From an uncultured Clostridia bacterium (GTDB taxonomy: Bacteria; Bacillota; Clostridia; Lachnospirales; Lachnospiraceae), in the NCBI GenBank assembly GCA_945622055.1, contig CALZBV010000060.1, positions 1-11,331 of the forward strand: a stretch of DNA of 11,331 nt. The letters are read 5' to 3'. Position numbers and translations under genes: made by a program. Below are positions 1 to 5,748 of this stretch, in pieces. The notes beneath the pieces were generated by a model. The model had not been told where the DNA came from and searched no databases. It worked only from the letters and a program-made list of their open reading frames with translations. Every line of letters starts with the position of its first letter. The first letter of the stretch is position 1.

Positions 1-1
1 A

Positions 2-23
2 CTGTCTCAACCAACTAAGACAG
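2..23 (-). terminator. Possible terminator stem after the DUF2974 gene
   Basis: On the minus strand CTGTCTTA pairs with TGAGACAG (six Watson-Crick pairs, one G-U and one A-U) around a short loop, 30 bases past the hydrolase stop codon. The window ends one base beyond the stem, so a following T run cannot be seen. The hairpin is visible; its role as a terminator is inference. Confidence 0.3.
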
Positions 24-52
24 GAACGCTGTTTCCAAGCAGATTCATCATA

Positions 53-1243
53 TCATTCTTTTGCCGTGCTGTCAATCCCTTTCGTTTTTTTCCCGGATTT
101 CCCTGCAGACAGTGAAGCTACTTTTCCTGTAGTTCCTTTGGCCGCCATACTGACTCTGCCCTCCGAATTTGCAGTAACAATCATCCGAAGCAAATCCAAA
201 AGCATTTTCTTGGACGGTTTGTCTAAGGTATTTAAGGAATGGATAATAGTGGTAACGCTCTTAAACATATCCTGTGTCAAATCTGCAAGTGTCTTTGCCT
301 CTGTCGCAGTAAGTACGGAAAAAATCGCATTACAAAAATTCTCAAGTTCTTCAGCAGTCAGGCCGTCCATCCAGTTTTTCAACCCGTCTGCTACCCTCCG
401 GCTGCTCTCCAGAAGCTTTGGTGCACGGATAAATTCCGAGCCCATGACCTCCCAGGAGGTTGCATCATGCTCCATCAGTCCGGAAGCAGAGCTTTTTACA
501 ACCTGGTACGAATCCTCATGTTCCAGAAGCAATCCGACAATAGACGCTTCCGGAATCCAGGTCTCGATTTTCTGCTTACGCTCCAGATATTCCGGACTGG
601 TAACGAACTCTTTGTCAAAACCAGGACCATCAAAATTATATACGTGAAGTATCTTTTTGGCACAGCTTTTTCTACACTTGACACTGGAATATATCGCGAG
701 GTTTCCCCCTTTGGAATGTCCTCCGACGTAACACTGGCTGCCCTGGTCTGCAATCACGCGCTCCAGATACCGTTTTGCATCAATCTGCGCCGGTACCGGT
801 GAAAGAAAACACATATTGAAATCCTCTTTCCAGCCAATGAGTGTGTCATCTGTCCCGGCAAAGGAAATATAGCTAAGTCCCTTTCCTAAAACAATTTCCA
901 CAGCTGCAAACTGCTCCTGCTTTACATCATTGATAATAGAAACATAGTTTCGAAGTATCAGATTCCGGAATCGTTTTGTAGCTGCCATTTCCTCAAGCTG
1001 TATCCCGGAGGTTCGGACCGCTACGGAAACACACTTTTCCATTTCCTTTTTCGTATGCCTGCTCCAGAATAATTCAGATGCCTCCAAAATCGTACATTCC
1101 GTTCGTTCTGCCCCGTCTCCGATAATTCCGGTAAGATTCACATAGGAAATCTGCGAAAGCAGAAGTGCATCCACAAGCGTAAGTCCTACCTCCTCAAAAG
1201 AAATATCTCCTCTCCATGCAAGATACTCTGATAGGTTCGCCAT
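53..1243 (-). CDS. Mbeg1-like (DUF2974) alpha/beta hydrolase
   Basis: A 396-residue predicted cytoplasmic hydrolase of the DUF2974/Mbeg1-like family, whose substrate is not established. The start MANLSEYLAWRGD is chosen because AGGAGGG lies 6 bases upstream and this opening is typical of the family; the frame extends 17 codons further without a good ribosome site. Visible motifs are FAGTDDTLIGWKEDF (about 128-142, probable oxyanion region), the nucleophile elbow GHSKGG (175-180, Ser177), FDGPGF (204-209), and EHD near residue 259 as the likely catalytic histidine. Acidic and histidine assignments are by family analogy. The last 28 residues are rich in Lys, Gly and Ser and look disordered. No signal peptide or membrane segment is seen. 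The gene follows nagB on the same strand, separated by a hairpin and a possible promoter, so it may be a separate unit. Family assignment is firm; function is unknown. Confidence 0.88.
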   Translation of the reverse strand: MANLSEYLAWRGDISFEEVGLTLVDALLLSQISYVNLTGIIGDGAERTECTILEASELFWSRHTKKEMEKCVSVAVRTSGIQLEEMAATKRFRNLILRNYVSIINDVKQEQFAAVEIVLGKGLSYISFAGTDDTLIGWKEDFNMCFLSPVPAQIDAKRYLERVIADQGSQCYVGGHSKGGNLAIYSSVKCRKSCAKKILHVYNFDGPGFDKEFVTSPEYLERKQKIETWIPEASIVGLLLEHEDSYQVVKSSASGLMEHDATSWEVMGSEFIRAPKLLESSRRVADGLKNWMDGLTAEELENFCNAIFSVLTATEAKTLADLTQDMFKSVTTIIHSLNTLDKPSKKMLLDLLRMIVTANSEGRVSMAAKGTTGKVASLSAGKSGKKTKGIDSTAKE

Positions 1244-1264
1244 GTCACACCCTCCTTTCATTTC

Positions 1265-1308
1265 AAAAGACCTCTTTTGCCTTATGACGAACATAAGAAA
1301 AAGAGGTC
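1265..1308 (-). terminator. Strong hairpin plus TTTT: nagB terminator or leader attenuator
   Basis: Arms GACCTCTTTT-CTTATG and CATAAG-AAAAAGAGGTC (10 plus 6 pairs with a small bulge) enclose the loop ACGAA. Read on the minus strand the stem is followed by TTTT. It lies between the nagB stop and the ribosome site of the hydrolase gene. It is most simply the terminator of the glmM-nagB unit, but a candidate promoter lies upstream of it, so it may instead sit in the hydrolase 5' leader. Confidence 0.6.
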
Positions 1309-1332
1309 AGTACTTTATTGGTTCTCTATACT

Positions 1333-1359
1333 ATTATACACCATTTTTCCAAAAATCAA
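1333..1359 (-). promoter_or_regulatory. Candidate promoter for the DUF2974 gene
   Basis: A perfect -10 TATAAT lies at 1333-1338. The best -35 is TTGATT at 1354-1359, with a short 15-base spacer, so only the -10 is convincing. The start of transcription would be near 1326, placing the whole 1265-1308 hairpin in the leader. Confidence 0.38.
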
Positions 1360-1361
1360 TA

Positions 1362-2093
1362 CTAATATTTGAAACCAATTTCATCTGCAAGCTTCTTCTC
1401 AATGACTACAATTGCATCTCTGTGCAGACGAAGGAAGGTTGCCGGACAAAGAGGATCAATCTTATCCTCAATCAAAAGCTTTGTTGCTGCGTCCTTCTTG
1501 TTACCGCTGATAATCATAAGAAGCGTCTTTGCCTTCATGATATTACCCATACCCATTGTAACAGCATAGCGCGGAACATCGTCACGGCAGGCAAAGAAAC
1601 GGGTATTCGCATCAATGGTGCTCTCATCCAGTACTTCCTTATGAGCCTTCTCATAAAGTGTTGCACCCGGCTCATTAAAACCAAGATGTCCATCCGGTCC
1701 TACACCGAGTACCTGAAGGTCAATGTCGGTCTTGTCAAGAATCTCGTTGAACTCAGCAATATTTGCGTCAACATCACCGGTTCCTTTTGCCACATAGGTG
1801 TTTGCCTTGTCAATATTGATGTGGTTGAATAAATTATCATCCATAAAATATCTGTAGCTCTGGTCGTGGGTTGGCTCAAGACCAACATACTCATCAAGAT
1901 TTACGGAATGAACCTTTGAAAAATCAAGTCCCTCTTCCTTGCAGCGACGCGCCAGCTCCTTGTACATGCCGACCGGGCTGGAACCGGTAGCCAGACCAAG
2001 CGTTGCAGTCGGTTTCTCTCTTACAAGCTTCTCAATAATATCTGCTGCTGCACATGCGCCCTCTTCATAAGTGTTTGCCACAATAACTCTCAT
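1362..2093 (-). CDS. nagB: Glucosamine-6-phosphate deaminase
   Basis: Cytoplasmic enzyme that converts glucosamine-6-phosphate to fructose-6-phosphate and ammonia, the step by which amino sugars enter glycolysis; it opposes GlmS. The protein has 243 residues, a usual length for the shorter Gram-positive NagB. Motifs in order are LGLATGSSPVGMYKEL (32-47, phosphate binding), NLDEYVGL (65-72, with Asp67 matching the catalytic Asp72 of the E. coli enzyme), and GPDGHLGFNEPG (132-143, with Asp134, His136 and Glu141 matching Asp141, His143 and Glu148). AGGAGGA lies 7 bases before the ATG. The long C-terminal allosteric tail of the E. coli protein is absent. It is the last gene of the glmM/acetyltransferase/nagB run, 41 bases after the acetyltransferase stop. 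This places a catabolic amino-sugar step with two biosynthetic ones. Confidence 0.96.
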   Translation of the reverse strand: MRVIVANTYEEGACAAADIIEKLVREKPTATLGLATGSSPVGMYKELARRCKEEGLDFSKVHSVNLDEYVGLEPTHDQSYRYFMDDNLFNHINIDKANTYVAKGTGDVDANIAEFNEILDKTDIDLQVLGVGPDGHLGFNEPGATLYEKAHKEVLDESTIDANTRFFACRDDVPRYAVTMGMGNIMKAKTLLMIISGNKKDAATKLLIEDKIDPLCPATFLRLHRDAIVVIEKKLADEIGFKY

Positions 2094-2134
2094 TTCATCT
2101 TCCTCCTGATTTTCATTTAGTTTTAGATTGAATA

Positions 2135-2803
2135 CTATGCTTCTGTCTTTTTTACGATGTCATTCTTTCCCTTGTAAATGCTCTTTTCCGGAACCACTCC
2201 ACGAACGCAGGAGGTCGGATAAACATTAGAATCACGACCGATTACCGTGCCCGGATTTAAAACACTGTTACAGCCTACTTCTACACGGTCTCCAAGCATT
2301 GCACCAATCTTCTTGCGTCCGGTAACAATCTCTTCACCCTCGTTTTTGATGACTACCGGAAGCTTATCACTCTTTACATTACTCGTAATGGAGCCTGCTC
2401 CCATGTGGGACTTATAGCCAAGAATCGAATCGCCGACATAGTTGTAGTGCGGAACCTGAACATTATCAAATAAAATAACATTCTTTAATTCCGTTGAATT
2501 TCCCACAACGCAATTGTCACCAACGAGCGCGCTTCCACGGATAAATGCACACTGACGAACCTCTGTTTTATGTCCGATGATACATGGTGCGCCAATGTGT
2601 GCTGTCGGGAATACAACAGCATCCTTTGCAATCCAGACATTCTCACTCGGATTATCATATTCGTCTGCAGGAAGTGTTTTTCCGATTTCAACAATCAGCT
2701 CGGAAATACCGGAAAGTGCCTCCCACGGATACGTGAAGCCCTCCAGATAGGAGCCTGCCCTGGAATGACTTAAATCATATAAATCCTTAATTGTAAGTTT
2801 CAT
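2135..2803 (-). CDS. Stand-alone GlmU-like left-handed beta-helix acetyltransferase
   Basis: A 222-residue cytoplasmic protein of the hexapeptide-repeat (LbetaH) family. It has a 55-residue N-terminal part and then repeats such as AHIGAP, SALVGD, NCVVGN, DRVEVG and GTVIGR. It resembles only the C-terminal acetyltransferase half of GlmU; the nucleotidyltransferase domain is missing. Residues matching the E. coli GlmU active site appear in order: Arg89 (Arg333), Glu105/Lys107 in STELK (Glu349/Lys351), His119 and Tyr122 in VPHYNYVGD (His363/Tyr366), and Asn142 in GAGSITSN (Asn386). It therefore probably acetylates glucosamine-1-phosphate, the product of the GlmM encoded just upstream. That specificity is inference; other sugar-phosphate acyl acceptors are possible. 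The start is MKLTIK, with GAGG 7 bases upstream. A longer frame from TTG at 2878 has no support and runs through an intergenic hairpin. The gap to glmM is 93 bases. Confidence 0.87.
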   Translation of the reverse strand: MKLTIKDLYDLSHSRAGSYLEGFTYPWEALSGISELIVEIGKTLPADEYDNPSENVWIAKDAVVFPTAHIGAPCIIGHKTEVRQCAFIRGSALVGDNCVVGNSTELKNVILFDNVQVPHYNYVGDSILGYKSHMGAGSITSNVKSDKLPVVIKNEGEEIVTGRKKIGAMLGDRVEVGCNSVLNPGTVIGRDSNVYPTSCVRGVVPEKSIYKGKNDIVKKTEA

Positions 2804-2835
2804 AATTATCCTCGCTTTCACAACCTGTTTGCTTT

Positions 2836-2863
2836 TGGCACTCCGCCCTCCGGCAAAATGCCA
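2836..2863 (-). repeat. Intercistronic hairpin between glmM and the acetyltransferase gene
   Basis: On the minus strand TGGCATTTTGCC pairs with GGCGGAGTGCCA (12 pairs counting three G-U) around a GGAG loop. No T run follows, so it is not a typical terminator. It may stabilise or process the operon mRNA. Confidence 0.5.
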
Positions 2864-2896
2864 CAGCCTGCCAACCAAAGTTATAATTTGCCTTAA

Positions 2897-4474
2897 TTAA
2901 CGAACTTTCTGTAAATGTCCGGACTGCTTCATTGCATCGATGATTAAATCCACATACTTCTCACAATCCTTGTAAGTGGAAGCCTCAGACATCACACGAA
3001 GCACCGGCTCGGTTCCACTCTTTCTGAGAAGTACACGGCCGTCACTTCCAAGCTCCTCCGTTGCCTGATCCACAGCCTTCTTTACAAGCTCATCGGAAAG
3101 CGTGCCATCCTTATCATCAACCTCTACATTCTTTAATACCTGCGGATACATCTTGCACTCTGCTGCCAGAACAGAAAGCGGAAGCTGGGTTTCAATCAGA
3201 ACCTCCATCAGCATCAGCGCCGTTACAAGTCCGTCACCGGTATGAGCATATTTGCGGAAAATAACGTGTCCCGACTGTTCTCCACCAATCATGTGATTAT
3301 TTTCCTTCATGTTCTCATAAACATATCTGTCACCCACTGCGGTCTTTTCATATTTCAGACCAATCTTATCAAGTGCTTTGTAAAGACCAAAGTTTGACAT
3401 AATCGTGGTAACAACCGTCTCATCCGGAAGCACACCCTTATTCTTCATATGCTTCGCACAGATGTACATAATTGCATCACCATTTACGATATCGCCATAT
3501 TCATCAACTGCAAGACATCTGTCAGCATCACCATCAAAAGCAAAACCGACATCCATCTTGTTCTCTCTTACAAACTTCTGCAGTCCTTCCATATGGGTAG
3601 AACCACAATTTGTATTAACATTCAGTCCATTCGGAGTATTATTCAAGACATGCGTCTTTGCGCCGAGAGCCTCAAATACGGAGCGACCGATCATCCAGGT
3701 ACTTCCGTTTGCACAATCAAGTGCAACTCTGCAGTTTTCAAAGGAATGTGAAGCAATTCCGGTCAGGTATCCGATGTATCTGTTTCTTCCGGAATAATAG
3801 TCAATGGTCTCACCAATCTGTTCCTCAACAGCCCACGGAATCTCTTCCAGCTCACCGTCGATGAACTTCTCAACCATATCCTGAACCTCATCCTCCATCT
3901 TTTCACCATCACTGTTCATCAGCTTGATTCCGTTATCAAAATACGGATTATGGCTCGCGGAAATCATAACACCGCAGTCAAATTTATCCGTTCTGGTGAT
4001 ATAGCTTACACACGGAGTTGTCGTAACATGAAGGAGATATGCGTTTCCGCCTGCAGAAGTAATACCTGCAGCAAGTGCATTCTCAAACATATAGGAAGAT
4101 CTTCTGGTGTCCTTACCGATTACAATCTTTGCCTTATGCTCCTTGCTGTAATACCAGCCCAAAAAACGTCCTGTCATAAAGGCGTGCTCTGCAGTAAGCT
4201 CAACGCCTGCCTTCCCACGAAATCCGTCTGTTCCAAAATACTTACCCACGAATGTGACCTCCTTTTTTTTCGTTCCGGTTTCCTGTCCCGACTTTGCGCT
4301 TTCATGTGCCTCTTTCGTTCTTCCGTCCTGCGGTCGTTTGGCATCTGTAGGAATCTTCCAGAGCTTTCCTTCCTTTGTTGCCCCCGGAATCTTCCCGTCT
4401 CTGCAAAGTGTAGTGACCCTGCGCTCCAACATATCCCATTTTCCAGCGGCTTCCCGCACATCCATATACTTCAT
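2897..4474 (-). CDS. glmM: Phosphoglucosamine mutase with in-frame N-terminal HTH domain
   Basis: GlmM interconverts glucosamine-6-phosphate and glucosamine-1-phosphate for UDP-GlcNAc and peptidoglycan synthesis. The whole frame from ATG at 4474 is 525 residues. Residues 76-525 are a full-length GlmM of 450 residues starting at a GTG (4247-4249). In GlmM numbering it has GTDGFRG (6-12), the phosphoserine loop SASHNP (Ser99), the metal loop DGDADR (Asp239/241/243), the sugar loop GEQSGH (323-328) and the phosphate loop RKSGTEP (409-415). Residues 1-52 form an excisionase-like helix-turn-helix, and 53-75 a polar linker rich in Lys, Glu, Gly and Thr. GAGG lies about 8 bases before ATG4474; AAGGAGGT lies 7 bases before the GTG. 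Both starts look usable, so separate GlmM and a fusion are both possible. The GlmM call is certain; the fusion is in the reading frame but not proven as protein. It heads the run with the acetyltransferase and nagB. Confidence 0.93.
   Translation of the reverse strand: MKYMDVREAAGKWDMLERRVTTLCRDGKIPGATKEGKLWKIPTDAKRPQDGRTKEAHESAKSGQETGTKKKEVTFVGKYFGTDGFRGKAGVELTAEHAFMTGRFLGWYYSKEHKAKIVIGKDTRRSSYMFENALAAGITSAGGNAYLLHVTTTPCVSYITRTDKFDCGVMISASHNPYFDNGIKLMNSDGEKMEDEVQDMVEKFIDGELEEIPWAVEEQIGETIDYYSGRNRYIGYLTGIASHSFENCRVALDCANGSTWMIGRSVFEALGAKTHVLNNTPNGLNVNTNCGSTHMEGLQKFVRENKMDVGFAFDGDADRCLAVDEYGDIVNGDAIMYICAKHMKNKGVLPDETVVTTIMSNFGLYKALDKIGLKYEKTAVGDRYVYENMKENNHMIGGEQSGHVIFRKYAHTGDGLVTALMLMEVLIETQLPLSVLAAECKMYPQVLKNVEVDDKDGTLSDELVKKAVDQATEELGSDGRVLLRKSGTEPVLRVMSEASTYKDCEKYVDLIIDAMKQSGHLQKVR
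4242..4270 (-). promoter_or_regulatory. Internal glmM ribosome site and GTG start next to an A8 run
   Basis: On the minus strand A8 (4263-4270) runs directly into GGAGGT, then 7 bases and GTG (4247-4249), the expected start of GlmM. In the HTH frame the A8 is read AAA AAA AAG, which contains a zero-frame A-AAA-AAG slippery heptamer. A -1 shift there reads six more codons and stops at TAA (4242-4244), overlapping the glmM start. The HTH-only product would be 77 residues. Confidence 0.7.
4319..4474 (-). other. Excisionase/MerR-like helix-turn-helix domain upstream of GlmM
   Basis: The 52 residues begin MKYMDVREAAGKW, continue with ERRVTTLCRDGKIPGA and end KLWKIPTDAKRPQDGR. This is the layout of the small HTH_17/excisionase proteins common in Lachnospiraceae: a first helix with EAA, a recognition helix RRV-LC, the wing turn IPGA, then W-IP-DA--P-D-R. 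I know of no such domain in characterised GlmM. It could bind DNA at the nearby promoter repeats, act as a separate small regulator, or be a degenerate remnant that happens to stay in frame. The amino-acid pattern is well kept, which argues against random decay. Confidence 0.75.
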
Positions 4475-4524
4475 ACCATGCACCTCTTCCGTTCGTATCT
4501 TGTCGAGCCCGTTGTGTCATATTA

Positions 4525-4553
4525 GTTATAGCAGACTCGGCATGATATGTCAA
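4525..4553 (-). promoter_or_regulatory. Promoter of the glmM operon
   Basis: A consensus -35 TTGACA (4548-4553), a 17-base spacer and -10 TATAAC (4525-4530) are read on the minus strand. Transcription would start near 4517, about 43 bases before ATG4474, so the HTH segment is inside the main glmM transcript. Confidence 0.8.
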
Positions 4554-4565
4554 TATATCTTGACA
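4548..4565. repeat. TGTCAA-N6-TTGACA palindrome over the glmM -35
   Basis: Perfect 6-base arms are separated by 6 bases. The left arm is the -35 of the glmM promoter and the right arm abuts the T run of the upstream terminator. It is a plausible operator, but the arms are themselves -35-like, so chance is possible. Confidence 0.5.
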
Positions 4566-4618
4566 AAAAACAGGTCAAATGTCATGTTGTTTCGTTTCAA
4601 TAACTTGATATTTGACCT
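4565..4618 (-). terminator. Terminator of the pyrE unit
   Basis: On the minus strand AGGTCAAATATCA pairs with TGACATTTGACCT (12 Watson-Crick pairs of 13) around a loop of about 21 bases, then G and TTTTTT (4565-4570). It lies 52 bases after the stop of the 51-residue ORF. Its T run ends against the palindrome that carries the glmM -35, so the two units are packed end to start. Confidence 0.75.
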
Positions 4619-4670
4619 TTTGTATCTTGACATTTATTCAGTTGTATCCTGACATTTCATACAAATGTAC
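4605..4670. repeat. Three degenerate 22-bp direct repeats
   Basis: Units begin at 4605, 4627 and 4649 with TTGATATTT, TTGACATTT and CTGACATTT; the first two also end TTGTATC (16 of 22 identical). The period is near two helical turns. Part of the first unit belongs to the terminator stem, so only the second and third are independent evidence. Confidence 0.35.
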
Positions 4671-4825
4671 TAAAATAATATCTCGGATTTCTTCTTTAAC
4701 AGTCTCCCTCCGTTGGTAATCAGAGTAACACCGGTAAATACACCGACTACAATCGTGATAATTCCAAGCACCAGGCTCCATACTCCTACAGAGTTCATCG
4801 TTCTGTATACTCTCTCATCTGCCAT
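4670..4825 (-). CDS. Small membrane protein, 51 residues, downstream of pyrE
   Basis: The product begins MADERVYRTMNSVGVW. It has one strongly hydrophobic segment (about residues 14-37, rich in Val, Ile, Gly and Leu) and ends in a basic tail, GGRLLKKKSEILF. GGGAGG lies 7 bases before the ATG, and the gene starts 19 bases after the pyrE stop, so the two are almost certainly co-transcribed. The positive C-terminus suggests that end is cytoplasmic, although positive residues lie on both sides. I do not recognise a family; it resembles small conserved membrane proteins of Clostridia in general. There is no evidence of function, and the pyrE link may be only positional. It is not a toxin-antitoxin pair by appearance, since no partner is present. 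Confidence 0.78.
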   Translation of the reverse strand: MADERVYRTMNSVGVWSLVLGIITIVVGVFTGVTLITNGGRLLKKKSEILF

Positions 4826-4844
4826 ACTGTTACCTCCCTAAGAA

Positions 4845-5525
4845 TCAGTTCTTTGCGCCATACTGTTCATAATATGCATCAATTGCTGCCTTTATGGTAT
4901 CATCAATTACAATTTCACCATTGCATGGCTTATTATACAGACATTCCGTAACCTCCGCCATCGTAACGATTGCTGCAGTCGGGAACCCATAAAGCTCTGC
5001 AACCTCATCCAGCGCACATTTTTCGCCCTTTCCCTTCTCCATGCGGTTCAGAGAAACCATCAGTCCTTTAATCTCAACCTTTGCCTGGGCACGAAGAATC
5101 GGAACCGTTTCCTCCATAGACTTACCGGAGGTTGTAACATCCTCAATAATCACTACCTTGTCCCCGTCCTGCACCTTGTAACCAAGAAGCACTCCCGCAT
5201 CTCCGCCATGGTCCTTTTCCTCTTTACGGTTGGAGCAGTACTTAATCTCTTTTCCATATAAGTCGCTGTATGCGATTGCCGTAGCCACACCAATCGGGAT
5301 TCCCTTATAGGCCGGTCCGAATAATACGTCGAAATCATCTCCATACGTACTGTGGATTGCCTTTGCATAATACTCTCCGAGTCTCTTTAGCTGAGAACCG
5401 GTTACATATCCGCCTGCATTCATAAAAAACGGAGACTTTCTTCCGCTCTTTAATGTAAAGTCACCAAACTTCAGCACCTTACTCTCTACCATGAACTCGA
5501 TAAATTCCTGCTTGTACTGTTCCAT
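4845..5525 (-). CDS. pyrE: Orotate phosphoribosyltransferase
   Basis: Cytoplasmic enzyme of pyrimidine synthesis that joins orotate and PRPP to give OMP. The protein has 226 residues. Motifs are the substrate loop DFTLKSGRKSPFF (22-34), FGPAYKGIP (69-77), the flexible catalytic loop NRKEEKDHGG (99-108), and the PRPP-binding motif VVIIEDVTTSGKS (124-136, with adjacent Glu128 and Asp129). AAGGAGGA lies about 10 bases before the chosen ATG (MEQYKQEF). The frame is open for 21 more codons up to an ATG at 5588, but that start has no good ribosome site. It has its own promoter and a leader of about 115 bases, so it is separated here from other pyr genes. The leader has features that could respond to UTP level. 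The 51-residue membrane protein follows in the same unit. Confidence 0.96.
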   Translation of the reverse strand: MEQYKQEFIEFMVESKVLKFGDFTLKSGRKSPFFMNAGGYVTGSQLKRLGEYYAKAIHSTYGDDFDVLFGPAYKGIPIGVATAIAYSDLYGKEIKYCSNRKEEKDHGGDAGVLLGYKVQDGDKVVIIEDVTTSGKSMEETVPILRAQAKVEIKGLMVSLNRMEKGKGEKCALDEVAELYGFPTAAIVTMAEVTECLYNKPCNGEIVIDDTIKAAIDAYYEQYGAKN

Positions 5526-5584
5526 TTTATGAAATCCTCCTTGTTTTAAGCCACTTTCGGGGGGCTCCTCTCTTACTTCAAATA

Positions 5585-5632
5585 TCATAACTGTGTCATC
5601 TCTATGCCAAACAAATCAAAAAAGAAAAGCAT
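5585..5632 (-). other. Possible U-rich pyrE leader ORF and leader hairpin
   Basis: Close to the predicted transcription start there is a 15-codon ORF, MLFFFDLFGIEMTQL, whose TGA overlaps the next in-frame pyrE ATG (5588). The first half is very T-rich. CTATGC near its start pairs with GCATAG downstream, with GTGT/ACAC further out. No ribosome site precedes the ORF, so translation is doubtful. The T-rich early transcript resembles UTP-sensitive pyrimidine leaders, but no terminator hairpin is evident. Confidence 0.3.
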
Positions 5633-5647
5633 AGCTTACACTGATTA

Positions 5648-5676
5648 AGTATACCACCAACCTTTCCATTTTTCAA
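5648..5676 (-). promoter_or_regulatory. Promoter of pyrE
   Basis: -35 TTGAAA (5671-5676), a 17-base spacer and -10 TATACT (5648-5653), with an extended TGG just before it, are read on the minus strand. The transcription start would be near 5641. Confidence 0.8.
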
Positions 5677-5748
5677 CTAACAAATCTGCACCGCACCAAC
5701 AAACTGAAAGACATATAAATATTCTTGCTTGCTGTCCCCGCACCGGCA

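Noticed and set aside
66..802. Two long plus-strand reading frames opposite the DUF2974 gene.
   Set aside because: They have no ribosome site and lie fully antisense to a gene with clear family motifs; they are frame shadows.
2804..2878. N-terminal extension of the acetyltransferase from a TTG at 2878.
   Set aside because: It lacks a ribosome site, crosses the intercistronic hairpin and adds residues unlike the family; the ATG at 2803 has GAGG at good spacing.
3405..4652. Several plus-strand frames antisense to glmM.
   Set aside because: No ribosome sites or recognisable domains; all are explained by the open complement of a strongly coding gene.
5526..5588. Upstream pyrE start at ATG 5588, adding 21 residues.
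   Set aside because: No good ribosome site, and the shorter start has AAGGAGGA and the usual family N-terminus.
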